DNA from: RGIG5299 sp045542315
GTDB taxonomy: Bacteria; Bacillota; Clostridia; Oscillospirales; RGIG5299
DNA length: 9,850 nt
Direction of reading: 5' to 3'
Assembly (NCBI GenBank): GCA_045542315.1
Contig: JAZQKU010000048.1
Location: forward strand, 1 to 9,850
Shown one piece after another: positions 1 to 5,833 of the stretch. How positions within the stretch are numbered: position 1 is the stretch's first letter; every line of letters starts with the position of its first letter. A model generated the notes under the pieces. That model was not told where the DNA came from. It saw nothing but the letters and a program-made list of their open reading frames with translations, and did no database searches. The translations under genes and the position numbers were made by a program.

Positions 1-46
1 AAAAATCAAGTACTTTTTTTATTTTTTTGAAGTTTTCTTGATTTTA
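1..46 (-). terminator. possible weak terminator after the DUF624 gene
   Basis: On the minus strand the stop codon of the DUF624 gene leads into AAAATCAAG, and its complement CTTGATTTT lies at 2-10, at the window edge. The two 9-base arms (2-10 and 37-45) could pair and would be followed by at least one more T. The loop is long (26 bases) and A-rich, which is poor for an intrinsic terminator, and the window ends before the U-tract can be judged. A position at the end of a gene string fits a terminator. Confidence 0.3.
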
Positions 47-793
47 TTCAATCTCGTCTTTAAATACCTGTTCTTCCTCGGTGTTTTTCTCTTCAAGATA
101 AGGATCTATCATTATGCGCTTGACAACGGGATAGACAATAAATATATTGGTCGTTGCGATAAGCGACATAAGGATTATCATACACAAAATAAGTGAGAAC
201 GGGAAAAATGCAAGTATTACAAGGAAAACGTACACCATTGTAAAGAAAACGGCTATAAAATTTTCTTTTATACCTATTACAATAAACAAAAGCGAGTTTT
301 TCAATACAACCGAAAAACGCATATCAAAGGTTACCATAAACAAGTAGGTATAAAACTGCATCATTGTATAAATGATGGTTATAACACCGAGGATTATTGC
401 AAAAACAAGTCGCATTACGCTGCTCGTTACTATTTCGGGACTGAAAACGTAAAAGCTGAAGGCAACAAAAAAGACAAAGCCAACGATGACGTTTATCAGA
501 AGCATCGCTGTTCCCTGCTTCCAATTGTTTTTGAAGCCTTTGAAGAAATCGTGAAAAACAAATATCGGCTTACCGGCAACTATATTTTTGATACAGTAGG
601 TAAATCCGGCAGTAGCCGCACCTATCGTAACAATCGGAATACACATTAAAACGTATAATGCATTAAGCTTCAAAAGATCCCAGAACTTTCCGAAGAAAAT
701 ATCGAAAAATCTGAAAAGCGCAGTTTTTTTGCGCGGATTTTTGCTGACTCCCGGTCCGGGTCTGTTATAGCTGTTGTTATTAAAAATCCCCAT
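44..793 (-). CDS. DUF624 (YesL-like) family membrane protein
   Basis: A 249-residue integral membrane protein of the DUF624/YesL type. The function is unknown; B. subtilis YesL sits in a carbohydrate-use cluster, but nothing here links this copy to sugars. After a short polar N-terminus containing RPGPGVSKNPRKK (residues 11-23) come five or six hydrophobic segments at about 41-68, 93-117, 125-154, 178-198 and 199-221, then an acidic tail rich in Glu. The family-typical amphipathic stretch FRFFDIFFGKFWDLLKLN precedes the first helix. I chose the ATG at 793 because AAAGAGG (802-808) lies 8 bases upstream. The same frame opens up to 859, but those 22 codons overlap the recombinase gene and lack family features. 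The gene starts 4 bases after the recombinase stop, with its ribosome site over that stop, so it is probably translated as the last gene of the proC operon. Confidence 0.8.
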   Translation of the reverse strand: MGIFNNNSYNRPGPGVSKNPRKKTALFRFFDIFFGKFWDLLKLNALYVLMCIPIVTIGAATAGFTYCIKNIVAGKPIFVFHDFFKGFKNNWKQGTAMLLINVIVGFVFFVAFSFYVFSPEIVTSSVMRLVFAIILGVITIIYTMMQFYTYLFMVTFDMRFSVVLKNSLLFIVIGIKENFIAVFFTMVYVFLVILAFFPFSLILCMIILMSLIATTNIFIVYPVVKRIMIDPYLEEKNTEEEQVFKDEIE

Positions 794-797
794 TGCT

Positions 798-1649
798 TTA
801 ACCTCTTTTATTTTGATTGCCGTCAGATAACGGGTGATATTTTTCATACAAGGCGGCAAAATCCGTTTTATAAATTTGTTTATCGGAATGACGCAATAAA
901 TTTTTAACTCTAGTTGGCGATGCCCCGTTTTGAAGAAGGTGCGCTGCGCATGAGTTTCTTATCGCTTCTGCCGTTATATCCTTCTGAAAGCCGGCTTGCT
1001 TTTCATAGCGCTTAATCAGCTTCCAAATTCCCTGCCGAGAAAATCTCTTTCCGTCAGGATTTATAAACAGAGCATTCGAGCCTGAGTCGCAGGCAAGAAG
1101 CGGTCTTACGTTATAAAGATATTGTTCAAGCAGTTCAGCAGAATGACCGTATATATGGGCTATCTTTGTTTTGCCGTTATATTCTATTCTTATGATCTTA
1201 TCATCAAAGTCCACAGAATCAACGTTAATCTGTAAAAATTCGCTTAACTTAAAACCGGTTGAGTAAAGTGTTTCCAAAATTGCTCTGTCGCGAAGTCCGT
1301 TTGAAGTGCATAGATCGGGCTGACTGAACAGGGACTCTATTTCGCTCAATGTAAGGCATTCGATTTCTTTAGGCTGTTCGCCGTTTAGCTGCATTTTACC
1401 GTTCAAATATTCATAAAATCCGTTAATAGAAGCACGGTAGCGATTAACCGAAGCCTTTGATTTTCCGTTATTCAACTGATATTCAAGATAATTTGATATA
1501 TCGTCATCGGTGGCACTGACGTAATTTACATTCCGTTCTTTCAGATAACTCATAAATGCCGTAAGGTCGCATTTGTAAGCAGATACCGTATTGGAGGGTT
1601 TATTCTTTACTCTTGAAAGAAAATCGAGATATTCGCGGATATTCTGCAA
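798..1649 (-). CDS. XerC/XerD-like tyrosine recombinase with altered catalytic residues
   Basis: About 283 residues with the two-domain layout of XerC/XerD: an N-terminal SAM-like DNA-binding domain (about 1-85) and a C-terminal catalytic domain (about 98-275). Several recombinase signatures are clear: RDRAILETLYSTGFKLSEF, the Lys-bearing beta hairpin (K160), AAHLLQNGAS and LLRHS. Key residues deviate, however. The first catalytic Arg (normally GLRVSEL) is Lys134, the His of the HxxR motif is Glu228 (EAIR; Arg231 is kept), and the nucleophile region is shortened, with Tyr260 only 6 residues after His254 instead of the usual 9. Activity is therefore doubtful. The start is uncertain. The frame opens with GTG at 1658, but that codon lies inside the near-perfect ribosome site AAGAAGGTGA (1655-1664), so TTG at 1649 (or 1652) is better placed. 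The gene follows spoIIM by a few bases. XerD genes commonly sit near spoIIM in Firmicutes, so this may be a diverged xerD or a paralogue. Confidence 0.8.
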   Translation of the reverse strand: MQNIREYLDFLSRVKNKPSNTVSAYKCDLTAFMSYLKERNVNYVSATDDDISNYLEYQLNNGKSKASVNRYRASINGFYEYLNGKMQLNGEQPKEIECLTLSEIESLFSQPDLCTSNGLRDRAILETLYSTGFKLSEFLQINVDSVDFDDKIIRIEYNGKTKIAHIYGHSAELLEQYLYNVRPLLACDSGSNALFINPDGKRFSRQGIWKLIKRYEKQAGFQKDITAEAIRNSCAAHLLQNGASPTRVKNLLRHSDKQIYKTDFAALYEKYHPLSDGNQNKRG

Positions 1650-1654
1650 CAAAT

Positions 1655-1664
1655 TCACCTTCTT
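1655..1664 (-). promoter_or_regulatory. ribosome binding site that decides the recombinase start
   Basis: AAGAAGGTGA matches the Shine-Dalgarno consensus AAGGAGGTGA at nine of ten bases and overlaps both the spoIIM stop codon and the upstream GTG candidate (1656-1658). A GTG inside the site cannot be the initiation codon used with it. The TTG codons at 1652 and 1649 lie about 5 and 8 bases after the AGG core, which favours 1649. Confidence 0.6.
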
Positions 1665-2242
1665 TATAACTTCCTGAAAATAAACAAAACGGAAATGCAG
1701 TCGTATATAATCGGTATAACCGACAAAGCAGCTGCTTTAACCGTATGCTTGAAATATCCGGACAGCTCACTTCTGTAGCTGTTTTTTATTACGTTATCGG
1801 ACATTATTGCCGTGCGGATCAAAAATCCGTGATATAAAAGCAGATTTAAAAGCGCAGTGGGAAGAAGACAGACAAGCGCGGGAACAATTCCTCTTTCACC
1901 GAGGTAGGAATATACTAGCGTAAACACAGTGCCGTAATATCCGCCAAGAAATGCCATTATCGGAAATACAGCTATTTTGCCAACGAGAGATAATCCAACT
2001 ATGAAGATCAAGAAAAAAACTGTTCCGGATAAAAAGAATTCACGAATAAACAATTCAAAGAAATTATAGCTTATTCCGAATTTATAATAGTTATCAAACA
2101 GCTCGGTTATAAGCTGAGATGATGACCTGCTTGAAAACAGAAGGTAAACGGAACCGATTATAATTCCAAGATAAAAGGTAAGAAATAATGCAAGATTATA
2201 AACGTTAAGCCTTTTAAAAAAGTTTTTTAATACCGATAACAT
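1664..2242 (-). CDS. spoIIM: stage II sporulation protein M (SpoIIM)
   Basis: A 192-residue membrane protein of the SpoIIM family (B. subtilis SpoIIM is slightly longer). It is expected to anchor the SpoIID-SpoIIM-SpoIIP peptidoglycan hydrolase complex in the mother-cell membrane during forespore engulfment. Five hydrophobic segments are visible, at about 15-36, 68-88, 88-112, 119-141 and 168-188, with a polar outward loop between the first two. Family-like features are the GGYYGTVF stretch near 100-107, within the helix pair, and the LLPTALLNLLLYHGF segment. The ATG at 2242 has AAAAAAGGT (2251-2258) 8 bases upstream. The gene lies 53 bases after proC and 5 bases before the recombinase ribosome site, in one operon. 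I see no convincing sigma-E promoter of its own in the 53-base gap. Its presence implies an endospore former, or a descendant of one. Confidence 0.85.
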   Translation of the reverse strand: MLSVLKNFFKRLNVYNLALFLTFYLGIIIGSVYLLFSSRSSSQLITELFDNYYKFGISYNFFELFIREFFLSGTVFFLIFIVGLSLVGKIAVFPIMAFLGGYYGTVFTLVYSYLGERGIVPALVCLLPTALLNLLLYHGFLIRTAIMSDNVIKNSYRSELSGYFKHTVKAAALSVIPIIYDCISVLFIFRKL

Positions 2243-2295
2243 TTTGCTTCACCTTTTTTATTTTAAGGCTATGCAAATGCGATGAGAAATATTAC

Positions 2296-3090
2296 TTATT
2301 TACCATTTGAAAGCTCATCGGCACGTTTTTCACAGGCAATCAAAGCATCAAAAACAATCTTTTTGAGATTATTATCATCAAAGCTCAAAAGAGCCTTCTC
2401 AGTTGTGCCGTTAGGAGATTTGACAATTCTTATCAGATCATCAAGCTCGTGCGGGCGGGTATTCATTACTACACCTGCTCCCAAAGCTGTCTGCGCCGCA
2501 AAAAGCTCTGCGGTATCAGTATCAAGTCCTGCAGAAACGGCATACTCGGCAATATATTTTGTAAATAAATAATAATATGCAGGGCCGCTTCCCGACAATG
2601 CGGTAATAACAGACATTTTGTCCTCGGAAACCTCTTTGACAACAGCGATAGAAGATAAAAGTTCTTTTATAAAATTCATTTTGCTGTCTTCTACGCCTGC
2701 ATCTCTGCACACAGCCACGGCGCCGTAACCGTTCATCATCGGTGCATTTGGCATTGCCCTTATAACCGAGACATTATTTCCGAAAACCGCCTTCACCGAT
2801 TCAATTTTGATTCCTGCCATAATTGAAATTACGGTACAGCTTAATGCTTCGGCTTTAATATTGCTTACTGCATCGTAAAACTGTTGCGGCTTTACGGCAA
2901 TAAAGACGTAATCACAAGCTTTGAACAATCCGTTTACATCACTTGCAACTGTTGCTCCGAGCGAGATAAGCTCCTTGCATTTTTCCACGTCTTTATCAAA
3001 AAGTAAAATGCTCTCGTATCCAACCGAAGCAGAAATTCCTCTTATTATTGCATTGGCCATATTACCAACGCCCAAAAAACCTATTTTCAT
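2296..3090 (-). CDS. proC: pyrroline-5-carboxylate reductase
   Basis: A 264-residue cytosolic enzyme of usual family length. It reduces 1-pyrroline-5-carboxylate to L-proline with NAD(P)H, the last step of proline synthesis. The N-terminus is a Rossmann fold starting MKIGFLGVGNMA, with the GxGxMA dinucleotide loop at residues 7-12. Further family motifs are AVKPQ (66-70), RAMPNAP (111-117), ALSGSGPAY (164-172) at the substrate site and dimer helix bundle, and SPNGTT (225-230). The ATG at 3090 is preceded by AAAAGAGAAATATT, a moderate ribosome site. A promoter with 17-base spacing lies just upstream (3121-3149), making proC the first gene of an operon with spoIIM, the recombinase and DUF624. 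Its placement ahead of a sporulation gene suggests the operon is transcribed in growing cells. Confidence 0.96.
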   Translation of the reverse strand: MKIGFLGVGNMANAIIRGISASVGYESILLFDKDVEKCKELISLGATVASDVNGLFKACDYVFIAVKPQQFYDAVSNIKAEALSCTVISIMAGIKIESVKAVFGNNVSVIRAMPNAPMMNGYGAVAVCRDAGVEDSKMNFIKELLSSIAVVKEVSEDKMSVITALSGSGPAYYYLFTKYIAEYAVSAGLDTDTAELFAAQTALGAGVVMNTRPHELDDLIRIVKSPNGTTEKALLSFDDNNLKKIVFDALIACEKRADELSNGK

Positions 3091-3120
3091 AATATTTCTC
3101 TTTTCAAACAGTCTTAAATA

Positions 3121-3149
3121 ATAATACTACATTTTGAGTATTTTTGCAA
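3121..3149 (-). promoter_or_regulatory. sigma-A-type promoter of the proC-spoIIM operon
   Basis: On the minus strand TTGCAA (3144-3149) and TATTAT (3121-3126) are separated by exactly 17 bases, close to the vegetative consensus. Transcription would start near 3114, giving a leader of about 24 bases before the proC ATG. The site lies directly after the terminator of the preceding operon. Assigned by eye from consensus only. Confidence 0.6.
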
Positions 3150-3171
3150 GTGAGAATAATCAAATTTACAA

Positions 3172-3207
3172 ATAAATAAAAAAATAGGTGAATATTCACC
3201 TATTTTT
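3172..3207 (-). terminator. rho-independent terminator after scfB
   Basis: Bases 3180-3207 form a perfect 28-base palindrome (AAAAATAGGTGAAT and its complement) beginning 5 bases past the scfB stop. On the minus strand it runs into a T-rich tail (TTTTTTTATTTATTT). This is a standard intrinsic terminator that separates the SCIFF operon from the proC promoter. The plus strand has a shorter T-run after the palindrome, but no gene there needs it. Confidence 0.85.
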
Positions 3208-3212
3208 CTGTA

Positions 3213-4571
3213 TCATTCGGTTTTCAATGCTGTTTGAATCATCAATGAGCATTCAAGACGCTTTCTCTGCATTTCGCATCCAATCCTATGGGGCTTTAAC
3301 ATATCTTTATTGAATGCGTAATTATTCGCATTGCATCCGCCGCTGCAAAAATATTTTGCAAAGCAGTTCTTGCATTCTTCCTTGTGACAAAGGTCGGTAT
3401 TTTTGAATTTGGCTTTCATTTCCTTATTCATTTCGGTACCGTGAACGTTACCCATTATGAACTTTCTGTCACCGACAAACTGATGACACGGATAAATATC
3501 GCCGTCGGGAGTTACTGCAACATACTCACTTCCGCAGCCGCAGCCCTTAACTCTCTTTAAAATGCAAGGACCGTCATCAAGGTCGATATTAAAATGGAAA
3601 AAGTTTATCTTCTTGCCCGATTGCTTTGTTTCAAGGATATATTTTGCAAGCTTCTCATATTCTTCAAGCACAGCAGGAAGCTCTTTTTCGGTAAGCGCCC
3701 AGTCGCATTCTGCGGGAGAAACAACCGGTTCAACAGATATCTGATCAAAGCCAAGAGAATAAATATGCTTTACGTCCTCAGCAAAATCGGTGTTGTGCTT
3801 CGTAAAGGTTCCGCGAAGATAATAATCTCCTGTGCGGCTCTCAACGAGCTTCTTGAACTTCGGAACTATAATATCGTAACAGCTTTTTCCGTTGACGGTC
3901 TTTCTCATCTTATCATTAACGGAAGGTCTTCCGTCGAGCGACAAAACGCAGTTTGACATTTCTTTATTGATATATTCTATTTTGTCATCGTCAAGCAAAA
4001 CGCCGTTGGTTGTGAGTGTAAAGCGGAAAACCTTGTTATGTTCTTTTTCGATACTGCGAGCATAATCAACAGTTTGCTTTACTACCTCAAAGTTCATAAG
4101 CGGTTCACCGCCGAAAAAGTCAACGTCTATATTTTTTCTTCCCTGAGAAGATTTAATAACGAAGTCGATTGCCGCCTTTGCGGTTTCGAAAGGCATAAGC
4201 TTTCTTCCTTCGCCAAAGTCACCGGTTGAAGCAAAGCAGTAAGAGCAGCGGAGATTGCAGTCATGTGCTATATTAAGGCAAAGAGCCTTAACGGGAAGGT
4301 CATCGTTTTCATTTATATAGCTTGTGGGAACAAACTCCTCGCTGTAAAGAATGCCGTCGTCGTAAAGCTCCTTTAATTCAGAAACTATCTCGGCAACTTC
4401 GTTCTTATCCGCATTCTGAATTTTTTCCGAAAGCTTGTTGACTGCATCGTCTTCAAGAAAAAGCTTCTCGTATTCAAGTATATTGTAAGTGAGATCGTCA
4501 ACCGAATGAACGGCACCGCTCTCAACGTCCAAAACAATGTTGTAACCGTTTTGTTTAAAAATATGTACCAT
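3213..4571 (-). CDS. scfB: SCIFF peptide maturase, radical SAM/SPASM enzyme
   Basis: A 452-residue cytosolic RiPP maturase. The family (CteB in C. thermocellum) uses S-adenosylmethionine and iron-sulfur clusters to join Cys sulfur to a nearby residue of the SCIFF precursor, giving a ranthipeptide thioether. Residues 1-90 form a PqqD-like peptide-recognition domain starting MVHIFKQNGYNIVLDVESGA, the typical family start. The radical SAM cluster motif CxxxCxxC is C105, C109 and C112, followed by FFGGEP (152-157), which lies by the SAM site. The C-terminal third has the SPASM-type cysteines for auxiliary clusters: C336, C344, C346, C362, C395, C400, C403, C409, C413 and C432. The start at 4571 is supported by the purine-rich AAAGAGAAGAG upstream. 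The gene directly follows its substrate scfA after a 71-base gap holding a hairpin, and ends at a strong terminator. Identity is very likely; the product structure is not known from sequence. Confidence 0.96.
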   Translation of the reverse strand: MVHIFKQNGYNIVLDVESGAVHSVDDLTYNILEYEKLFLEDDAVNKLSEKIQNADKNEVAEIVSELKELYDDGILYSEEFVPTSYINENDDLPVKALCLNIAHDCNLRCSYCFASTGDFGEGRKLMPFETAKAAIDFVIKSSQGRKNIDVDFFGGEPLMNFEVVKQTVDYARSIEKEHNKVFRFTLTTNGVLLDDDKIEYINKEMSNCVLSLDGRPSVNDKMRKTVNGKSCYDIIVPKFKKLVESRTGDYYLRGTFTKHNTDFAEDVKHIYSLGFDQISVEPVVSPAECDWALTEKELPAVLEEYEKLAKYILETKQSGKKINFFHFNIDLDDGPCILKRVKGCGCGSEYVAVTPDGDIYPCHQFVGDRKFIMGNVHGTEMNKEMKAKFKNTDLCHKEECKNCFAKYFCSGGCNANNYAFNKDMLKPHRIGCEMQRKRLECSLMIQTALKTE

Positions 4572-4593
4572 TTTTACATCTCTTCTCTTTCAA

Positions 4594-4628
4594 AAATATA
4601 AGCTGCTCAAAATGAACAGCTTATATTT
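4594..4628 (-). promoter_or_regulatory. intergenic hairpin between scfA and scfB
   Basis: In the transcript a 12-bp perfect stem (arms 4594-4605 and 4617-4628) continues with one G-U and two Watson-Crick pairs to 15 bp, closing a 5-base loop (AUUUU). It lies 14 bases past the scfA stop and 22 bases before the scfB start. Only a short UUUUU follows, partly inside the stem, so it looks like a partial terminator, an RNA-stability element or a processing site rather than a full stop. It could keep peptide output above maturase output. Confidence 0.6.
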
Positions 4629-4642
4629 CATCAAGTGTTAAA

Positions 4643-4789
4643 TTACTTATTTTCGTTTTCGCACTTCTGGTTTGCTACAGTGCAAGAAGTTTTGCAAGCA
4701 GACTGGCAAGAAGTCTGGCATTCGCCGCAGCCGCCTTTGCATGCGGTTTTCTTAAGATCGCTTTTCTTTACGGTTTTGATGTGGCTCAT
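4643..4789 (-). CDS. scfA: SCIFF ranthipeptide precursor (six-cysteine peptide)
   Basis: A 48-residue precursor peptide, the substrate of the ScfB maturase encoded next. The N-terminal leader MSHIKTVKKSDLKKTA is basic and resembles other SCIFF leaders, which often begin M-x-HIKT. The core carries the family pattern CGECQTSCQSACKTSCTV followed by ANQKCE, with the six canonical cysteines at 21, 24, 28, 32, 36 and 43. An additional Cys17 precedes it (ACKGGC), giving seven. In the studied C. thermocellum homologue, as I recall, a Cys32-Thr37 thioether was mapped; both positions exist here. GGAGGT (4797-4802) lies 7 bases before the ATG. The start codon overlaps the stop of the upstream membrane gene (ATGA), suggesting coupled translation. 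No double-Gly cleavage site, protease or exporter is evident. Post-translational fate and function are unknown. Confidence 0.95.
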   Translation of the reverse strand: MSHIKTVKKSDLKKTACKGGCGECQTSCQSACKTSCTVANQKCENENK

Positions 4790-5208
4790 TTTGAATACCT
4801 CCAAATATTTTTATTGTTTTTGATTTTTAAATTCGTTGCAATAACGGCGGCAACGATCGAAAGTATCATCACGCAAACCGAAATTGCCATAATTTCAAGA
4901 TCGAAAATAAACGTTTCAGAAAATAACAAACGCGTTATCAGTATAACCGCAAGCATTGAAAGGCCTGTAAAAATTCCAACTATAAGACCGTTTCGTTTGA
5001 ATTTTATTCCTGCAACAAATCCGCCGATAAATGCTCCTATTCCCGACGATACTACGGCAAGAACAGGTGCCAGATCTTCGCTCAAAGCGCCGCCGAGCAT
5101 AATAAGTGCAAAAATAAATACAGCCACGGACATTACTGCAAATCCCAAAATACCCGAAAGCATTGAAGCTTTCAATGCAGGGAAATAATTAACGTTTTGT
5201 TTTTTCAT
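4786..5208 (-). CDS. four-helix membrane protein, TIGR04086-like
   Basis: A 140-residue integral membrane protein with four hydrophobic segments at about 12-40, 47-68, 73-96 and 103-126 and a basic C-terminal tail (KIKNNKNIWRYSK). Glycine-rich turns (SSGIGAFIGGFVAG, residues 54-67) resemble small clostridial membrane proteins classed as TIGR04086, which I recall occurring beside SCIFF and yajC genes; I cannot confirm the family by search. The function is unknown. The ATG at 5208 has GGAGG (5217-5221) 8 bases upstream. The gene lies 52 bases after yajC, and its last codons contain the scfA ribosome site (ATTTGGAGG), with the TGA stop overlapping the scfA ATG. Physical coupling to scfA suggests, but does not prove, a role in the peptide's membrane handling. 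Confidence 0.75.
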   Translation of the reverse strand: MKKQNVNYFPALKASMLSGILGFAVMSVAVFIFALIMLGGALSEDLAPVLAVVSSGIGAFIGGFVAGIKFKRNGLIVGIFTGLSMLAVILITRLLFSETFIFDLEIMAISVCVMILSIVAAVIATNLKIKNNKNIWRYSK

Positions 5209-5260
5209 ATTATCATCCTCCGTTTTGTAAATACTATTCGAAGGATGAATAAAATATTAC

Positions 5261-5740
5261 TTAATCTTTCTGCTTAGGTGCTTTTTTGTCAGCCAATGCA
5301 GCCTTTTTTTCTTCCTCGGCTTTTTTCTCTGCCGCAATTATGTCTTCTTTTTTGTTAATGGTCTGAATAGCCCATTTCATAATGACCATACGGTTATTCT
5401 GTGCGCCAACCTCGATGGTGACCTTATCGTCATCGGGCTTTGCAACTACAACTCTACCGACTATTCCGCCGATGGTAACGAGCTCGTCGCCGATCTTAAG
5501 AGCATTTCTCTGTTCCTGGGCTTCTTTATCCTTTTTCTTCTGTGAACGGCTGGAGAAGAACCAGAAGACGATAAGAAGTCCGAGAGGAATGAGCATAAAC
5601 AAAGTGCTTCCGAGGCCTCCGCCGGGGTTCTGTCCGTTAGAATTAACACCGCTTGAAAGGCTACCGTCAGCGCCGGTTGAGGTGCTGGTGTTTTCCAAAG
5701 GATTGGATCCGTTAATCAAATTATCATTTCCGCAATTCAT
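5261..5740 (-). CDS. yajC: YajC family Sec translocon accessory protein
   Basis: A 159-residue single-pass membrane protein of the YajC family, an accessory of the SecDF part of the Sec translocase. One membrane helix lies at about 45-63 (STLFMLIPLGLLIVFWFF), followed by a basic stretch (RSQKKK) and the small conserved cytoplasmic domain at about 70-130, including ALKIGDELVTIGGIVGRV. A charged Lys/Glu/Ala tail ends the protein. YajC is usually about 85-110 residues with only a few residues before the helix; here 44 Ser/Asn/Gly-rich residues precede it. I chose the ATG at 5740 because GGAGGT (5751-5756) is 10 bases upstream; a longer frame starting with TTG at 5758 would begin inside that site. 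It is the first gene of the SCIFF operon, behind a clear promoter. I see no secD or secF in the window. Confidence 0.9.
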   Translation of the reverse strand: MNCGNDNLINGSNPLENTSTSTGADGSLSSGVNSNGQNPGGGLGSTLFMLIPLGLLIVFWFFSSRSQKKKDKEAQEQRNALKIGDELVTIGGIVGRVVVAKPDDDKVTIEVGAQNNRMVIMKWAIQTINKKEDIIAAEKKAEEEKKAALADKKAPKQKD

Positions 5741-5771
5741 ATCTAAATGAACCTCCAAAATTATTGAAATT

Positions 5772-5800
5772 ATTATATTACATTTTAAAAAATTTTACAA
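5772..5800 (-). promoter_or_regulatory. sigma-A-type promoter of the yajC-SCIFF operon
   Basis: On the minus strand TTGTAA (5795-5800) and a perfect TATAAT (5772-5777) are exactly 17 bases apart in very AT-rich DNA. Transcription would start near 5765, leaving about 25 leader bases before the yajC ATG and including its ribosome site. No strong terminator separates it from the purine genes upstream, so some read-through is possible. Confidence 0.65.
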
Positions 5801-5833
5801 GAGATTTTCGGCATTTTAAGTATTTATTTACTT

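Noticed and set aside
794..859. N-terminal extension of the DUF624 protein
   Set aside because: The extra 22 codons overlap the recombinase gene out of frame. A good ribosome site supports the ATG at 793 instead.
866..900. Possible frameshift near the recombinase C-terminus, given the missing residues between His and Tyr
   Set aside because: Downstream sequence (DFAALYEKYHP) still aligns with the Xer C-terminal helix in the same frame, so it is an in-frame shortening and not a frameshift.
3594..3956. Plus-strand ORF of 120 residues opposite scfB
   Set aside because: It is a shadow of the maturase coding sequence with no recognisable domain.
4635..4823. Plus-strand ORF of 62 residues antisense to scfA
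   Set aside because: It lies fully over scfA and the end of the membrane gene, has no family features, and the minus strand has a recognised peptide, ribosome site and coupling.
5741..5758. Longer YajC beginning with TTG at 5758
   Set aside because: The TTG is part of the GGAGGT ribosome site that serves the ATG at 5740.
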